From: Xanthomonas pisi DSM 18956
GTDB taxonomy: Bacteria; Pseudomonadota; Gammaproteobacteria; Xanthomonadales; Xanthomonadaceae
Length of the DNA: 64,000 nucleotides
Direction of reading: 5' to 3'
Assembly (NCBI RefSeq): GCF_001010415.1
Contig: NZ_JPLE01000043.1
Span: 1 to 64,000 of the forward strand
Of the stretch, positions 54,828 through 63,798 are shown piece by piece; the first letter of the stretch is position 1; each line of letters opens with the position of its first letter. The notes under the pieces were generated by a model. That model did no database searches, was not told where the DNA came from, and saw only the letters and a program-made list of their open reading frames with translations. The position numbers and the translations under genes are program-made.

Positions 54828-55343
54828 TTACTTGGTCTTGGCGACCGCCGCACGGGTGTCCACTTCCGGCATCGCCGAGCTGTGGTGGTTGATGATCAGC
54901 CACTTGCCGTCGCGCTTTTCGTACACGAAGGTGTAGCGCGCCTGCACATCGGACTTCTTGCCGTCCTTGTCGGTCAGCGTGAAGGTATACACGCCCGCAT
55001 CCACCGCGCTGTCGTCATCGAGCACGCGCACGGTGCGGTAATTGACCACGCCCCGCGGCTTTTTGGTCAGGAACATCTCGAAGTACTTTTCGATCTGCTC
55101 GCGCGAGGCACGCACTTCGTTGGACACGGTCGGCAGCAGCACGCCGTCCGGCGCATACAGATCGGCCACCTTGTGCGGGTTGCCCGTCGCCAGCGCGGCG
55201 TTCCAGGTGTCGAACAGCGCGGCGACTTCACGCTCTTCGCCGCCAGCCGGCAGCGTGGCCTTGTCGGCGTAGTGCATGACGCCGCCGGCCAGCGCCGGGG
55301 TGGCAGCCAGAGCCAGAACCAAAGAGGACAGAGTGCGACGCAT
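54828..55343 (-). CDS. Secreted SgcJ/EcaC-type (SnoaL-like, NTF2-fold) protein
   Basis: A 171-residue protein with a signal peptide (MRRTLSSLVLALAATPALAGG) and an NTF2-like domain: EREVAALFDTWNAALATGNPHKVADLYAPDGVLLP, then NYRTVRVLDDDSAVDAGVYTFTL and KDGKWLIINHHSSAMP. The closest family label is SgcJ/EcaC or CaMKII-association-like, of unknown substrate. GGAG precedes ATG 55343. It follows the same direction as msrA. Confidence 0.85.
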   Translation of the reverse strand: MRRTLSSLVLALAATPALAGGVMHYADKATLPAGGEEREVAALFDTWNAALATGNPHKVADLYAPDGVLLPTVSNEVRASREQIEKYFEMFLTKKPRGVVNYRTVRVLDDDSAVDAGVYTFTLTDKDGKKSDVQARYTFVYEKRDGKWLIINHHSSAMPEVDTRAAVAKTK

Positions 55344-55429
55344 GGGAAATCTCCGTTGGGTTGTGGTGGGGTGCCTCATCGGGCGAGCTCAGTATCGAAA
55401 TCAAGCAGCCCCAACAATTCTGCCGACTG

Positions 55430-55447
55430 GCATATACTCAAATATGC
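55430..55447. promoter_or_regulatory. Palindrome over a -10-like element upstream of the LuxR gene
   Basis: GCATAT-ACTCAA-ATATGC overlaps TATACT (55433-55438, 5/6 of a -10), 30-40 bp before the LuxR-type gene start. It could be an operator, perhaps for that regulator itself. Inference. Confidence 0.4.
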
Positions 55448-55468
55448 TGATCGGCCTAGAGCGAATTC

Positions 55469-56176
55469 ATGGAAACCCCTACCAATGCTGGCGATTGGCG
55501 TCTGAGCTTGCGGCGCGAGGCCTCCGATAGCGCGCGCTGGCAGGCGTTATGGGAGGCGGCGGTAGCCCTGCGTCAGGCGCACACGCCCGAGCACGCCTGC
55601 GATGCGGTGCTTGGCCGCGTGCTGCTGTTGCTGGGCCTGGAACACGGCGCCGTGCTGGCGCAGCGCGGGCCGCGCGCGCAGGTGCTGGCCAGCCGCGGGC
55701 GCGCACTGCCGCCCGGTGCCAGTGCAGCCGGCGACGGCCACGAAGCGGCCTGGCTGATGCCGCCGCGCCCCAGCGACATGCGCGAAGCCAAGGTGCCCAT
55801 CCATGCACTGGGCACGACCCACGGCATGCTCTGCGTGGCCTGGCACGACAACCGCCCCGCGCCCGGCAACGACGACGTGCAGGCGCTGCAGGCCTTCGCG
55901 CTGTTGTTGCCGGCGATGGTGGCCGAACCGGCCAAGCCGATCGCCACGCGTCGGCGCAAACCGATGCAGGACGACCGCCTCAGCGCGCTGAGCAAGCGCG
56001 AAAAACAGGTGCTGTCGCTGCTGCCGCGCGGACTCACCAACGCCACCCTGGCAGCTGAACTGGGGATTTCTCCCGGCACGGTGAAAGTGCATGTGGAGCG
56101 AATCCTGCAGAAACTTGAGGTAAAAGATCGCACCCAGGCCGCGGTGTACGCGGTCCAAGCCGGACTCGCGCTATGA
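55469..56176 (+). CDS. LuxR-type response regulator with GAF-like N-terminal region
   Basis: A 235-residue protein. The C-terminal HTH is LSKREKQVLSLLPRGLTNATLAAELGISPGTVKVHVERILQKLEVKDRTQAAVYA, residues about 170-225. The N-terminal 150 residues look like a degenerate GAF-type fold (AVALRQAHTPEHACDAVLGRVLLLLGLEHGAVLAQ) with no phosphoacceptor Asp, so it is not a normal REC regulator. It overlaps the hybrid kinase gene by 4 nt. Confidence 0.85.
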   Translation: METPTNAGDWRLSLRREASDSARWQALWEAAVALRQAHTPEHACDAVLGRVLLLLGLEHGAVLAQRGPRAQVLASRGRALPPGASAAGDGHEAAWLMPPRPSDMREAKVPIHALGTTHGMLCVAWHDNRPAPGNDDVQALQAFALLLPAMVAEPAKPIATRRRKPMQDDRLSALSKREKQVLSLLPRGLTNATLAAELGISPGTVKVHVERILQKLEVKDRTQAAVYAVQAGLAL

Positions 56177-58083
56177 ATGCATTGGCGGTGCGTTGGAACG
56201 ATTGGCCGATCACCCGCAAGAGTCTGGCGGTGGTGACCCTGCCGCTGCTGTTGCTGGCCGTGGCGCTGATGGCGATCTACAGCGTGGAGCGGCAGAACAT
56301 CGCCGCCGAAAACGACGTGCGCCAGACGCTGGAAGTGTTGAGCGACCTGTACGAAGCGCATGCGCTGCTGGCCGAAACCGCGGCCGGCGTGCGCGGCTAC
56401 CGACTGGTGCGCCGCGACGAATTCCTCACCCCTTACCGCGATGCCGAACCGCGGCTGCAACGCGTGGCCGACCGGCTGTCGCAACGCATCACCGACCCGG
56501 TACAGGCGCAACGGTTTGCGCGCATCAAGCCGCTGTTTGCGGAAAAAATGCAGGGTTGGCGCCGCTTGCTGGCTCCGGATCTGAGCCGCGAGGAAGAGAT
56601 CCGCCAGCTCTGGGACGGCAAGTACAAGCTCGACATCCTGCGTGCGGAACTGCGCGAATTGCGCAATTACGAAACCGCGCAATTGCAGGTGCGCACCGCC
56701 AAGGCGCAGGGGCTGCGGCAGCGCAACCTGATCATCACCTTGAGTGCGGCCATGCTCGGCGGCCTGGGCGCGGTGTTCGCGGTGGCGTGGTTCGCCTCGG
56801 CCTTGTCCGGGCGGCTGCGTACCCTGGCGGCCAACGCCGACCGACTGGGCGAAGGCCTGCCGCTGGCACCGCAACCGCGCGCCGGCGATGAATTGGGCCA
56901 GGTCGGCCAGCGCCTGGCGCAGGCCAGCGAACTGCTGGCCGCGCGCGCGGCCGAAGCGCAGCTGGCACGGCGCGAGGCGGAAACCGCCAACCGCGCAAAA
57001 ACCGAATTCCTCTCGCGCAGCAGCCATGAACTGCGCACGCCGCTCAATGCGATCCTGGGCTATGCGCAGGTACTGGAAATGGACCTGCCCGAGCCCGGCC
57101 CCCGCCGCCATCTGCAGCACATCCTGGGCGCCGGCCGGCACTTGCTGGGGCTGATCACCGAGCTGCTGGACATCGCGCGGATCGAGGCCGATCAACTGGA
57201 TCTGAGCCCGGAACCCATTGCGGTGCGCGCGGCCGTGCACGAGGCGCTGGGCTTGATCGCGCCGGATGCCGACAGGTACGGCATTGCGTTGCAACCGGCC
57301 GCCATCGAAGGGCCATGGACGGTCCGCGCCGACGCGCAGCGGTTGCGTCAGGTGCTGCTGAATCTGCTGTCGAACGCGGTCAAGTTCAATCGCCCCGGAG
57401 GCCAGGTGCAGGTCACCGCACAGGCAGATGACGAACAGGTGCGTATCACCGTGGCCGACCAGGGCACGGGGCTGACGCCGACGCAGATCGAGCGTCTGTT
57501 CACACCGTTCGAGCGACTGGGCGCCGAGCGGTCGGCAGTGGAGGGTACCGGCCTGGGCCTGGCGTTGAGCAAGCGCCTGATCGAGGCGATGGGTGGGCAG
57601 ATCGGCGTGGACAGCAGCCGCGATGGCGCACGCTTCTGGATCTCGCTGCCGCAGGGCGAGCCGCAGCGCAGCGAGCCGGCGCGCACCCTGCTGCCCCCCA
57701 GCACCAGCGGCAGCGGGGTGTGCCGGCTGCTGAGCATCGAAGACAACCCGTCCAACCAGGCGCTGATCCGCACCCTCACCGAGCGTCGCCCGCAGTGGCA
57801 TTTGCTGGAAGCCGCCAGCCTGGCGCAGGCGCGCGAGCTGCTGCTGCAGGGCGTTCCGGATCTGATCCTGCTGGACCTGCATCTGAGCGATGGCAACGGC
57901 GAAGAACTGCTGCGCGAGCTGCAGGCGCAGCCGGCCACGGCACAGGTGCCGGTGGTGGTGATCAGCGCCGATGCCACCACCGCCACCCTGGCGCGCGTCG
58001 GCAATCAAGGCGTGCGTGCGTATCTGACCAAACCGCTCGATGTAGCGGAATTCTTCACCGTGATCGACGGGCTGCTGGCATGA
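56173..58083 (+). CDS. Hybrid sensor histidine kinase (CHASE3-HAMP-HisKA-HATPase-REC)
   Basis: A 636-residue membrane kinase with TM1 at about 17-36, a CHASE3-like periplasmic domain, TM2 at about 186-210, then HAMP. The HisKA motif is SRSSHELRTPLN with His285. The ATPase has NLLSNAVKFNRPGG, VADQGTGL and VEGTGLGLAL. A C-terminal receiver has Asp568 in DLILLDLHLSDGNG and Lys in YLTKPLD. It is coupled by 4-nt overlaps to both the LuxR gene and the single-domain response regulator. Confidence 0.93.
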   Translation: MNALAVRWNDWPITRKSLAVVTLPLLLLAVALMAIYSVERQNIAAENDVRQTLEVLSDLYEAHALLAETAAGVRGYRLVRRDEFLTPYRDAEPRLQRVADRLSQRITDPVQAQRFARIKPLFAEKMQGWRRLLAPDLSREEEIRQLWDGKYKLDILRAELRELRNYETAQLQVRTAKAQGLRQRNLIITLSAAMLGGLGAVFAVAWFASALSGRLRTLAANADRLGEGLPLAPQPRAGDELGQVGQRLAQASELLAARAAEAQLARREAETANRAKTEFLSRSSHELRTPLNAILGYAQVLEMDLPEPGPRRHLQHILGAGRHLLGLITELLDIARIEADQLDLSPEPIAVRAAVHEALGLIAPDADRYGIALQPAAIEGPWTVRADAQRLRQVLLNLLSNAVKFNRPGGQVQVTAQADDEQVRITVADQGTGLTPTQIERLFTPFERLGAERSAVEGTGLGLALSKRLIEAMGGQIGVDSSRDGARFWISLPQGEPQRSEPARTLLPPSTSGSGVCRLLSIEDNPSNQALIRTLTERRPQWHLLEAASLAQARELLLQGVPDLILLDLHLSDGNGEELLRELQAQPATAQVPVVVISADATTATLARVGNQGVRAYLTKPLDVAEFFTVIDGLLA

Positions 58084-58544
58084 CACGCGACGAAATCCTC
58101 GGCTCCCGCATTCTCATCGTCGACGACGAGCCGGCCAATGTACGGCTGCTCGAAGACCTGCTGCAGCGCGAAGGCTTCCAGCAGGTCATCGCCACGACCG
58201 ATCCGCAGCGGGTCATGGGGCTGGTGTCTGCGTTCGCGCCCGACCTGATCCTGCTGGACCTGAAGATGCCCGAGCTGGACGGCTATGCGCTGCTGGAACA
58301 GCTGGCGCGGCTGTCCGACCCGGGGCATTTCTTGCCGGTGATCGTGCTCACCGCCGACCCCAGCCGCAGTGCGCGTCACCGCGCATTGGGCCTGGGCGCC
58401 AAGGACTTCTTGACCAAGCCACTGGACACCTTCGAGGTCGCGCTGCGGGTCTGGAACGTGGCCGAAACCACGGTGCTGTTCAAACGCCTGCGCGCACTGG
58501 CCGCGCCAGAGGCCGCGCCGCCAGGATGGCGTCAGCCGGAATGA
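58080..58544 (+). CDS. Single-domain response regulator
   Basis: A 154-residue protein that is essentially one receiver domain: ILIVDDEPAN acid pocket, phosphoacceptor Asp60 in DLILLDLKMPELDG, Thr in VIVLTADPS, and Lys113 in FLTKPLD. A C-terminal helical tail of about 30 residues has no DNA-binding or GGDEF output. It overlaps the hybrid kinase stop by 4 nt, so it is probably a phosphotransfer partner of that kinase. Confidence 0.93.
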   Translation: MTRDEILGSRILIVDDEPANVRLLEDLLQREGFQQVIATTDPQRVMGLVSAFAPDLILLDLKMPELDGYALLEQLARLSDPGHFLPVIVLTADPSRSARHRALGLGAKDFLTKPLDTFEVALRVWNVAETTVLFKRLRALAAPEAAPPGWRQPE

Positions 58545-58550
58545 TGCCTG

Positions 58551-58679
58551 CCCATCGTGGGAGCGCAGCTGGGCGCGACCGGAGCTGTGCCGATAACACC
58601 AGCGCACAAGCGCACCCGGGCGCGACATGGCGTTCATCGGCACAGCCTCGTCGCGCCCGGGTGCGCTCCTACGACGGGC
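58551..58679. repeat. Inverted GGGAGCGCA...CGCGAC repeat
   Basis: The left arm (58551-58594, with GTGGGAGCGCAGCTGGGCGCGAC then GCTGTGCCGAT, interrupted) and the right arm (58631-58679) are long imperfect inverted repeats. They lie between the convergent response regulator and DUF2007 genes. Similar in style to 33222-33289. Confidence 0.65.
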
Positions 58680-58685
58680 GCTGCG

Positions 58686-58916
58686 CTACAGCGCGCGGGT
58701 GACCTCGCCGCACAGGCCGATTTCGGCCAGCACCGCTTGCGCCTGGCTCAGATGGATGTCGGCCACGCACACCTGCAGCACGCCGAAGGCCGGCAATTCG
58801 CCGGCGCCGCCCAGCAGCGATTCGCCGAACACGAAACAAGTGATGCCGGCATCTTCCAGCGCGTGCTTGGCCAGATGCGCATCGATGAGATGGCTGGCGC
58901 GATAGGCGACCTGCAT
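58686..58916 (-). CDS. DUF2007 family small protein
   Basis: A 76-residue protein with the DUF2007 pattern: MQVAYRASHLIDAHLAKHALEDAGITCFVFGESLLGGAGELP and a C-terminal VADIHLSQAQAVLAEI. The family has been proposed to act in signal transduction, but with no firm role. Its ATG shares one base with the stop of the GST gene (TGATG). Confidence 0.87.
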   Translation of the reverse strand: MQVAYRASHLIDAHLAKHALEDAGITCFVFGESLLGGAGELPAFGVLQVCVADIHLSQAQAVLAEIGLCGEVTRAL

Positions 58917-59557
58917 CAGCCGCGCCCCGCGCGTTCGCGTTCTGCGCCGTTGCGCCATTCGCGCAGCGCCGGCAGCGCATCCAGGGCGGCCAGGTAATCG
59001 CCGGCAGCCTCGAACAGCGGTACGCCATAGCTGGCAAAGCGCAGCGCAACCGGGGCGTACATCGCATCGACGATACCGAAGTCGCCGCACAGGAACTGCC
59101 CGGCATGGCCGTGCTCGGCGCGCAGGCTGGCCCACAGGGCCTGGATGCGCGTGATGTCGCGTTCGGCCGCCGCATCCCACTGCGCCGGACCAGGCGGACG
59201 CGCCAGATCCATCGGCAGCTGCGAGCGCAGGTCGGCAAAACCCGAATGCATTTCGGCTGCGGCCGCACGCGCCTGGGCCCGCACCGCCAGATCGGCCGGC
59301 CAGCCGCGGCCGTCGAGCCAGCGCTCGTTGATGTATTCGCAAATCGCCAGCGAATCCCAGACATGCAGGGTGTCGTCCCACAACACCGGCACCTTGCGGG
59401 TGGGCGAATAACCGGCGATGCGCGCCTGGAACTCGGGCGTATCCAGCGGCAGGCGAACTTCGTCGAACGGCACCTGGAAATGCCGCAGCAGCAGCCACGG
59501 CCGCAACGACCACGAAGACAGGGTTTTGTCGCCGATCACCAGGCGGGGCAAAGGCAT
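58916..59557 (-). CDS. Glutathione S-transferase family protein
   Basis: A 213-residue GST with thioredoxin-like N-domain (LPRLVIGDKTLSSWSLRPWLLLRHFQVPF, SPTRKVPVLWDD, VWDSLAICEYINE) and helical C-domain (CGDFGIVDAMYAPVALRF). The Ser-Trp-Ser segment fits Ser-type GSTs. ATG 59557 is chosen over longer frames of unlike composition. It is the first gene of a pair with DUF2007 and divergent from glnS. Confidence 0.9.
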   Translation of the reverse strand: MPLPRLVIGDKTLSSWSLRPWLLLRHFQVPFDEVRLPLDTPEFQARIAGYSPTRKVPVLWDDTLHVWDSLAICEYINERWLDGRGWPADLAVRAQARAAAAEMHSGFADLRSQLPMDLARPPGPAQWDAAAERDITRIQALWASLRAEHGHAGQFLCGDFGIVDAMYAPVALRFASYGVPLFEAAGDYLAALDALPALREWRNGAERERAGRG

Positions 59558-59862
59558 GCGCTGCTCGCTGCAGAGGGTCGGCGCAGCGTACGCGTCGGGA
59601 CCGGCCACCGCCAGCAGTGGCCGACCGGGCGCAGCCCGCCCCCCTTCAGGCAGCATCGCGAGGGCTTCACCACTGGCCACAGCCTGTGGCCTCGGGGATG
59701 CCCATTGCGCCAGCGAAGTGCGCTGGTGGCAGGAGATGCGGGACCTTGCCGGCACTTCAAGCCGCCGTAAACCGTCCAAGCCGAACGTGCAACATCCCCG
59801 CCGCCTACCCCTAACCGGTGCCACCGCCTAAACTTGCGGTTTACTTATTGCCGATGCCCCGC

Positions 59863-61602
59863 ATGTCCGAGATTCCAGCCACCGACGCCACCGCCCCGGC
59901 GGAGAAGAAAGACTTCATCCGCCAGATCGTTCGCGAGGACCTGGCCAGCGGCAAGCACACGGTCATCCGCACCCGCTTCCCGCCCGAGCCCAATGGCTAC
60001 CTGCACATCGGCCACGCCAAGGCGATCTGCCTGGACTTTGGCCTGGCGGCCGAGTTCGGCGGCCTGTGCAACCTGCGCCTGGACGATACCAACCCGGCCA
60101 AGGAAGACCCCGAATTTGCAGCCGCCATCCAGGATGACGTGCGCTGGCTGGGCTACGAGTGGGCGCAGCTGCGCCACGCGTCGGACTACTTCGAGGTGTA
60201 TTACCTGGCTGCGCAGAAGCTGATCCGCGATGGCCATGCCTTCGTCTGCGATCTGAGCGCCGAGCAGGTGCGCGAATACCGCGGCACCTTGACCGAGCCC
60301 GGCCGCAATTCGCCGTTCCGCGAGCGCAGCATCGAGGAAAACCTGGACCTGTTCGGCCGCATGCGCGCCGGCGAATTCCCCGATGGCGCACGCACGCTGC
60401 GCGCCAAGATCGACATGGCCAGCGGCAACATCAATCTGCGCGACCCGGCGCTGTACCGCATCAAGCATGTGGAACACCAGAACACCGGCAATACCTGGCC
60501 GATCTATCCGATGTACGACTTTGCGCACTCGCTGGGCGATGCAGTGGAAGGCATCACCCACTCGCTGTGCACGCTGGAGTTCGAAGACCACCGCCCGCTG
60601 TACGACTGGTGCGTGGACAAAGTGGACCTGGCCGGGCATCCGGAGTTGCTGCAGCCGCTGCTGGACAAGGGCCTGCCGCGCGAGGCCGCCAAGCCGCGCC
60701 AGATCGAATTTTCGCGCCTGAACATCAACTACACGGTGATGAGCAAGCGCAAGCTCACCGCGCTGGTGGAAGAGCAACTGGTGGACGGCTGGGACGACCC
60801 GCGCATGTATACGTTGCAGGGCCTGCGCCGGCGCGGCTACACGCCGGCGGCGATGCGGTTGTTCGTGGACCGTGTGGGCATCAGCAAGCAGAACTCGCTG
60901 ATCGACTTCTCGGTGCTGGAGGGCTGCCTGCGCGAAGATCTGGATGCCGCCGCAGCGCGCCGCATGGCGGTGATCGACCCGCTCAAGCTCGTGCTGAGCA
61001 ACCTGCCCGACGGCCATACCGAGACACTGCAGTTTTCCAATCATCCCAAGGATGAGAGCTTCGGCACGCGTGAGGTGCCGTTCTCGCGCGAGCTGTGGAT
61101 CGAGCGCGAGGATTTTGCCGAGGTCCCGCCCAAGGGCTGGAAGCGGTTGGTGCCGGGCGGCGAAATCCGTCTGCGTGGCGCAGGCATCGCGCGCGTGGAT
61201 GAGGTGATCAAGGACGCCGCCGGGCAGATCGTCGAGCTGCGCGGCTGGCTGGATCCGGAATCGCGTCCGGGCATGGAAGGCGCCAACCGCAAGGTCAAGG
61301 GCACCATTCACTGGGTCAGTGCGGCGCATGCGGTGGAGGCGGAAATCCGCCTGTACGACCGGCTGTTCTCGGTGGAAAAGCCCGACGACGAGTCCGAAGG
61401 CAAGACCTACCGCGACTACCTCAATCCCGACTCCAAGCGCAGCGTGCGCGGCTATGTGGAGCCGAGCGCGGCGCAGGCTGCGCCCGAGCAGGCGTTCCAG
61501 TTCGAGCGTACCGGGTATTTCGTGGCCGACCGCCGCGACCACAGCGCGGCCACGCCGGTGTTCAACCGCAGCGTGACCTTGCGCGATACCTGGGCCAAGT
61601 AA
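59863..61602 (+). CDS. glnS: Glutaminyl-tRNA synthetase
   Basis: A class I synthetase of 579 residues that charges tRNA-Gln. It has the HIGH motif [20 protein letters not shown] and the KMSKS equivalent VMSKRK, plus the GlnRS-specific RLDDTNP and the C-terminal anticodon-binding beta barrels. Start MSEIPATD at 59863; ATG 59854 is also possible. A good terminator follows. Its tRNA-Gln lies at 4206-4282. Confidence 0.97.
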   Translation: MSEIPATDATAPAEKKDFIRQIVREDLASGKHTVIRTRFPPEPNGYLHIGHAKAICLDFGLAAEFGGLCNLRLDDTNPAKEDPEFAAAIQDDVRWLGYEWAQLRHASDYFEVYYLAAQKLIRDGHAFVCDLSAEQVREYRGTLTEPGRNSPFRERSIEENLDLFGRMRAGEFPDGARTLRAKIDMASGNINLRDPALYRIKHVEHQNTGNTWPIYPMYDFAHSLGDAVEGITHSLCTLEFEDHRPLYDWCVDKVDLAGHPELLQPLLDKGLPREAAKPRQIEFSRLNINYTVMSKRKLTALVEEQLVDGWDDPRMYTLQGLRRRGYTPAAMRLFVDRVGISKQNSLIDFSVLEGCLREDLDAAAARRMAVIDPLKLVLSNLPDGHTETLQFSNHPKDESFGTREVPFSRELWIEREDFAEVPPKGWKRLVPGGEIRLRGAGIARVDEVIKDAAGQIVELRGWLDPESRPGMEGANRKVKGTIHWVSAAHAVEAEIRLYDRLFSVEKPDDESEGKTYRDYLNPDSKRSVRGYVEPSAAQAAPEQAFQFERTGYFVADRRDHSAATPVFNRSVTLRDTWAK

Positions 61603-61616
61603 TCGCGGCAACCACG

Positions 61617-61656
61617 TCGGCGACGCTTGCGATACGGCGGGCGTCGCCGATTGTTT
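61617..61656 (+). terminator. Rho-independent terminator of glnS
   Basis: A 10-bp stem, TCGGCGACGC/GCGTCGCCGA, with a 14-base loop is followed by TTGTTTG, 15 bp past the stop. Confidence 0.7.
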
Positions 61657-61920
61657 GACGGGCACATGGAATCGTTCGCCGGGCTTGTTTGAAGATCGAC
61701 TTTCCTCTCTCCGGCCACTTAGCGTTGCGATGTGGTTCCCCGCACCGCCCACCCGTGCATGCGGCGGGCAATCATTCACCACGGCGCCGGCAATCGGACG
61801 ATCGTGAGAGCAATGACAGATCACGCCGGGCACGCGGCTTGCGGGCGCACGCTGCGGGCTGCTTCATTGTGAGAGGGCCGTGGGCATGCGCGTGCGTGGC
61901 GAGCTTGATCAACGCAGCGC

Positions 61921-61941
61921 TGCACTGCACGCTGCAGTGCA
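61921..61941. promoter_or_regulatory. Perfect palindrome upstream of the DMT exporter gene
   Basis: TGCACTGCA and TGCAGTGCA are exact 9-bp inverted arms with a 3-bp spacer, 20 bp before the ATG. The size and symmetry fit a dimeric repressor operator. No regulator gene is adjacent. Confidence 0.55.
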
Positions 61942-61961
61942 TTGCATAAAGGAGAAGCACG

Positions 61962-62891
61962 ATGCGTGAGCGCCTGACGATGGGCGTGGCCTGCGGCATC
62001 GGTGCGGGCGCGTTGTGGGGGCTGGTGTTTCTGGCACCGCAGTTGTTGTCGGCGTTCACCCCGCTGCAATTGGCAGTGGCGCGCTACCTGTCGTATGGCG
62101 CGGTGGCCGCGCTGGTACTGGCCCCGCGCGCGCGACAGACTGCTGCCCGCCTGGGCCGCGCCGAATGGTGGGCGCTGGTCCGCCTGAGTCTGATGGGCAA
62201 TCTGATCTATTACGTATTGCTCGGCAGCGCGGTGCAGTGGGCCGGTAGCGCGGCCACGGCGCTGATCGTCGGGCTGCTGCCGGTGGTCGTCACCATCATC
62301 GGCACGCGCGCCGCCGGCGCGGTGCAACTGCGGCGGCTCGCCGCGCCCTGCGTGCTCTGCGTCATCGGCGTGACCTTGGTCGCACTGGACACCGTACAGG
62401 ACGACTCCGGGCAACAGGCAAACGACCGCCTCACCCGCATTGCCGGCTTGCTGTGCGCAGTCGGTGCACTGGTCTCGTGGTCGGCGTATTCGATCGCCAA
62501 TGCACGCTGGCTGCGTCGCCGCCCCGACCTGTCCGGTGGTGACTGGTCGCTGCTCACCGGCGTGGTCACCGGTGCACTGGCTGCGTTGCTGGCGCCGGCG
62601 GCATTGATCGGCAGCCCAGCGCATGCAGCAATCGATTGGGCCAGTTTCTGGGGCGTTTCGCTGCTGCTGGGCATCCTGGCCTCGGTGATCGGCAACGCCT
62701 TGTGGAACCGCGCCAGCCGCGTGCTGCCGCTGACCCTGGTGGGCCAGATGATCGTATTCGAAACGATCTTTGCGTTGCTGTACGGCTTTGCCTGGGAAAT
62801 GCGGCTGCCAACACCATTGGAGCTGGCCGCGATTGCCTGCCTGCTGGTTGGCGTGCTGTGGTGCGCAGCACTGCATGCGGAAGCGAAATGA
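61962..62891 (+). CDS. EamA-type DMT superfamily transporter
   Basis: A 309-residue inner-membrane protein with about ten helices arranged as two EamA repeats, starting GVACGIGAGALWGLVFLAPQLL and GLLCAVGALVSWSAYSIANARW. Members export amino acids or other small metabolites; substrate unknown. A strong AAAGGAGAAGCACG ribosome site precedes the ATG, and a palindrome lies just upstream of that. Confidence 0.92.
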   Translation: MRERLTMGVACGIGAGALWGLVFLAPQLLSAFTPLQLAVARYLSYGAVAALVLAPRARQTAARLGRAEWWALVRLSLMGNLIYYVLLGSAVQWAGSAATALIVGLLPVVVTIIGTRAAGAVQLRRLAAPCVLCVIGVTLVALDTVQDDSGQQANDRLTRIAGLLCAVGALVSWSAYSIANARWLRRRPDLSGGDWSLLTGVVTGALAALLAPAALIGSPAHAAIDWASFWGVSLLLGILASVIGNALWNRASRVLPLTLVGQMIVFETIFALLYGFAWEMRLPTPLELAAIACLLVGVLWCAALHAEAK

Positions 62892-62952
62892 CGCCGACAC
62901 CTGTCGCACCCATCGGCCTAGATTGCAGGCTGTGTCCGCCAACAACGCCGCC

Positions 62953-63204
62953 ATGTGCCTCCCACAACCACGTTTACGCTCACCCGCAAACACGTTGCGC
63001 AGCGCGGTGTTTTCGCTGTCGATCGGCCTGACGGCCTGCTCGCCGCAGCCGCCGGTATCGAACGCGGCGACGCCGGCCGAGGTGTTCTGCACGCTTGTTC
63101 CGGGTCGGGCAGATGAGGACCTGCCCAGCGATCCCCGCGACGAAAGCATGCAGCAGCTGGACCTTGCCACACGCTGCAACCGGGCGCTGCGCAGACAGCA
63201 TTGA
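62953..63204 (+). CDS. Small putative lipoprotein, unknown
   Basis: An 83-residue product (90 if begun at GTG 62932). It has a short hydrophobic stretch ending in a lipobox (SLSIGLTACSPQPP), then a hydrophilic region with two more Cys. I do not recognise it. No strong ribosome site is visible. It lies 61 bp past the exporter gene. The lipobox is the main evidence. Confidence 0.5.
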   Translation: MCLPQPRLRSPANTLRSAVFSLSIGLTACSPQPPVSNAATPAEVFCTLVPGRADEDLPSDPRDESMQQLDLATRCNRALRRQH

Positions 63205-63381
63205 CTGCACGGACGCTGCAGGCGTATCACGATCGCTCGCCAGGCCCTGGCCGGCGTCAGCCGCCGCAACGCACGCAGGACCGGGATCTCCGGGTTTTCC
63301 ATCGCTGATCCAGCGCTCGCCACATTCGGCGCATCCGCCGGCTTACCATGGCCGCTCACCTGTCCTGATCGGAGCGGCCGC

Positions 63382-63798
63382 ATGTCCCGTCTTTTATCCC
63401 GGTGTCTGAGCACGATGGTGCTGCTGGCCTGCCTTGTGTCGATCGGCTGTGTGGCCGCACCACAGGCCGAGACGGCCACGCCGCCTCCGGCGACCGGCTC
63501 GGCAAGCGGCCCGGCAACGGGCAAACCGATCACCGTGACGACCACCTGCCGCACCGACGCCGATTGCACGGTAAAGAACGTCGGCAACTGCTGCGGCGCA
63601 TTCCCGGCCTGCGTCAACGTCAACAGCGCCACCGACCCCAAGGGCGTGATGGCGCAGTGCCAGGCCAGCGGCATGATGAGCGTGTGCGGCTTCCGCGAGA
63701 TCAGCGCCTGCCAGTGCGTGGCCGGGCAATGTGCCGCAAAGGACGCCCAGGCCGATACACTGCGCCCCGCTCCCCCTTCTACAGAAATGGTCCACTGA
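63382..63798 (+). CDS. Cysteine-rich lipoprotein
   Basis: A 138-residue protein with a lipoprotein signal (LLACLVSIGC), a Pro/Thr/Ala linker and a compact domain holding ten Cys: TTCRTDADC, GNCCGAFPAC, AQC, SVCGF, SACQCVAGQC. The spacing suggests a disulfide-bonded periplasmic or surface domain. I do not know the family. GGAGCGGCCGC precedes the ATG. The stop codon overlaps the start of the deaminase gene (TGATG). Confidence 0.8.
   Translation: MSRLLSRCLSTMVLLACLVSIGCVAAPQAETATPPPATGSASGPATGKPITVTTTCRTDADCTVKNVGNCCGAFPACVNVNSATDPKGVMAQCQASGMMSVCGFREISACQCVAGQCAAKDAQADTLRPAPPSTEMVH

Larger units (their letters stand above)
61603..61961. other. Gene-free stretch between glnS and the DMT exporter gene
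   Basis: It holds the glnS terminator and, at the right end, a perfect 21-bp palindrome. Nothing coding is seen between. Confidence 0.5.

Noticed and set aside
59845-61833. Minus-strand frame of about 660 codons opposite glnS
   Set aside because: glnS on the plus strand has full family motifs; the antisense peptide is unrelated to any family I know.
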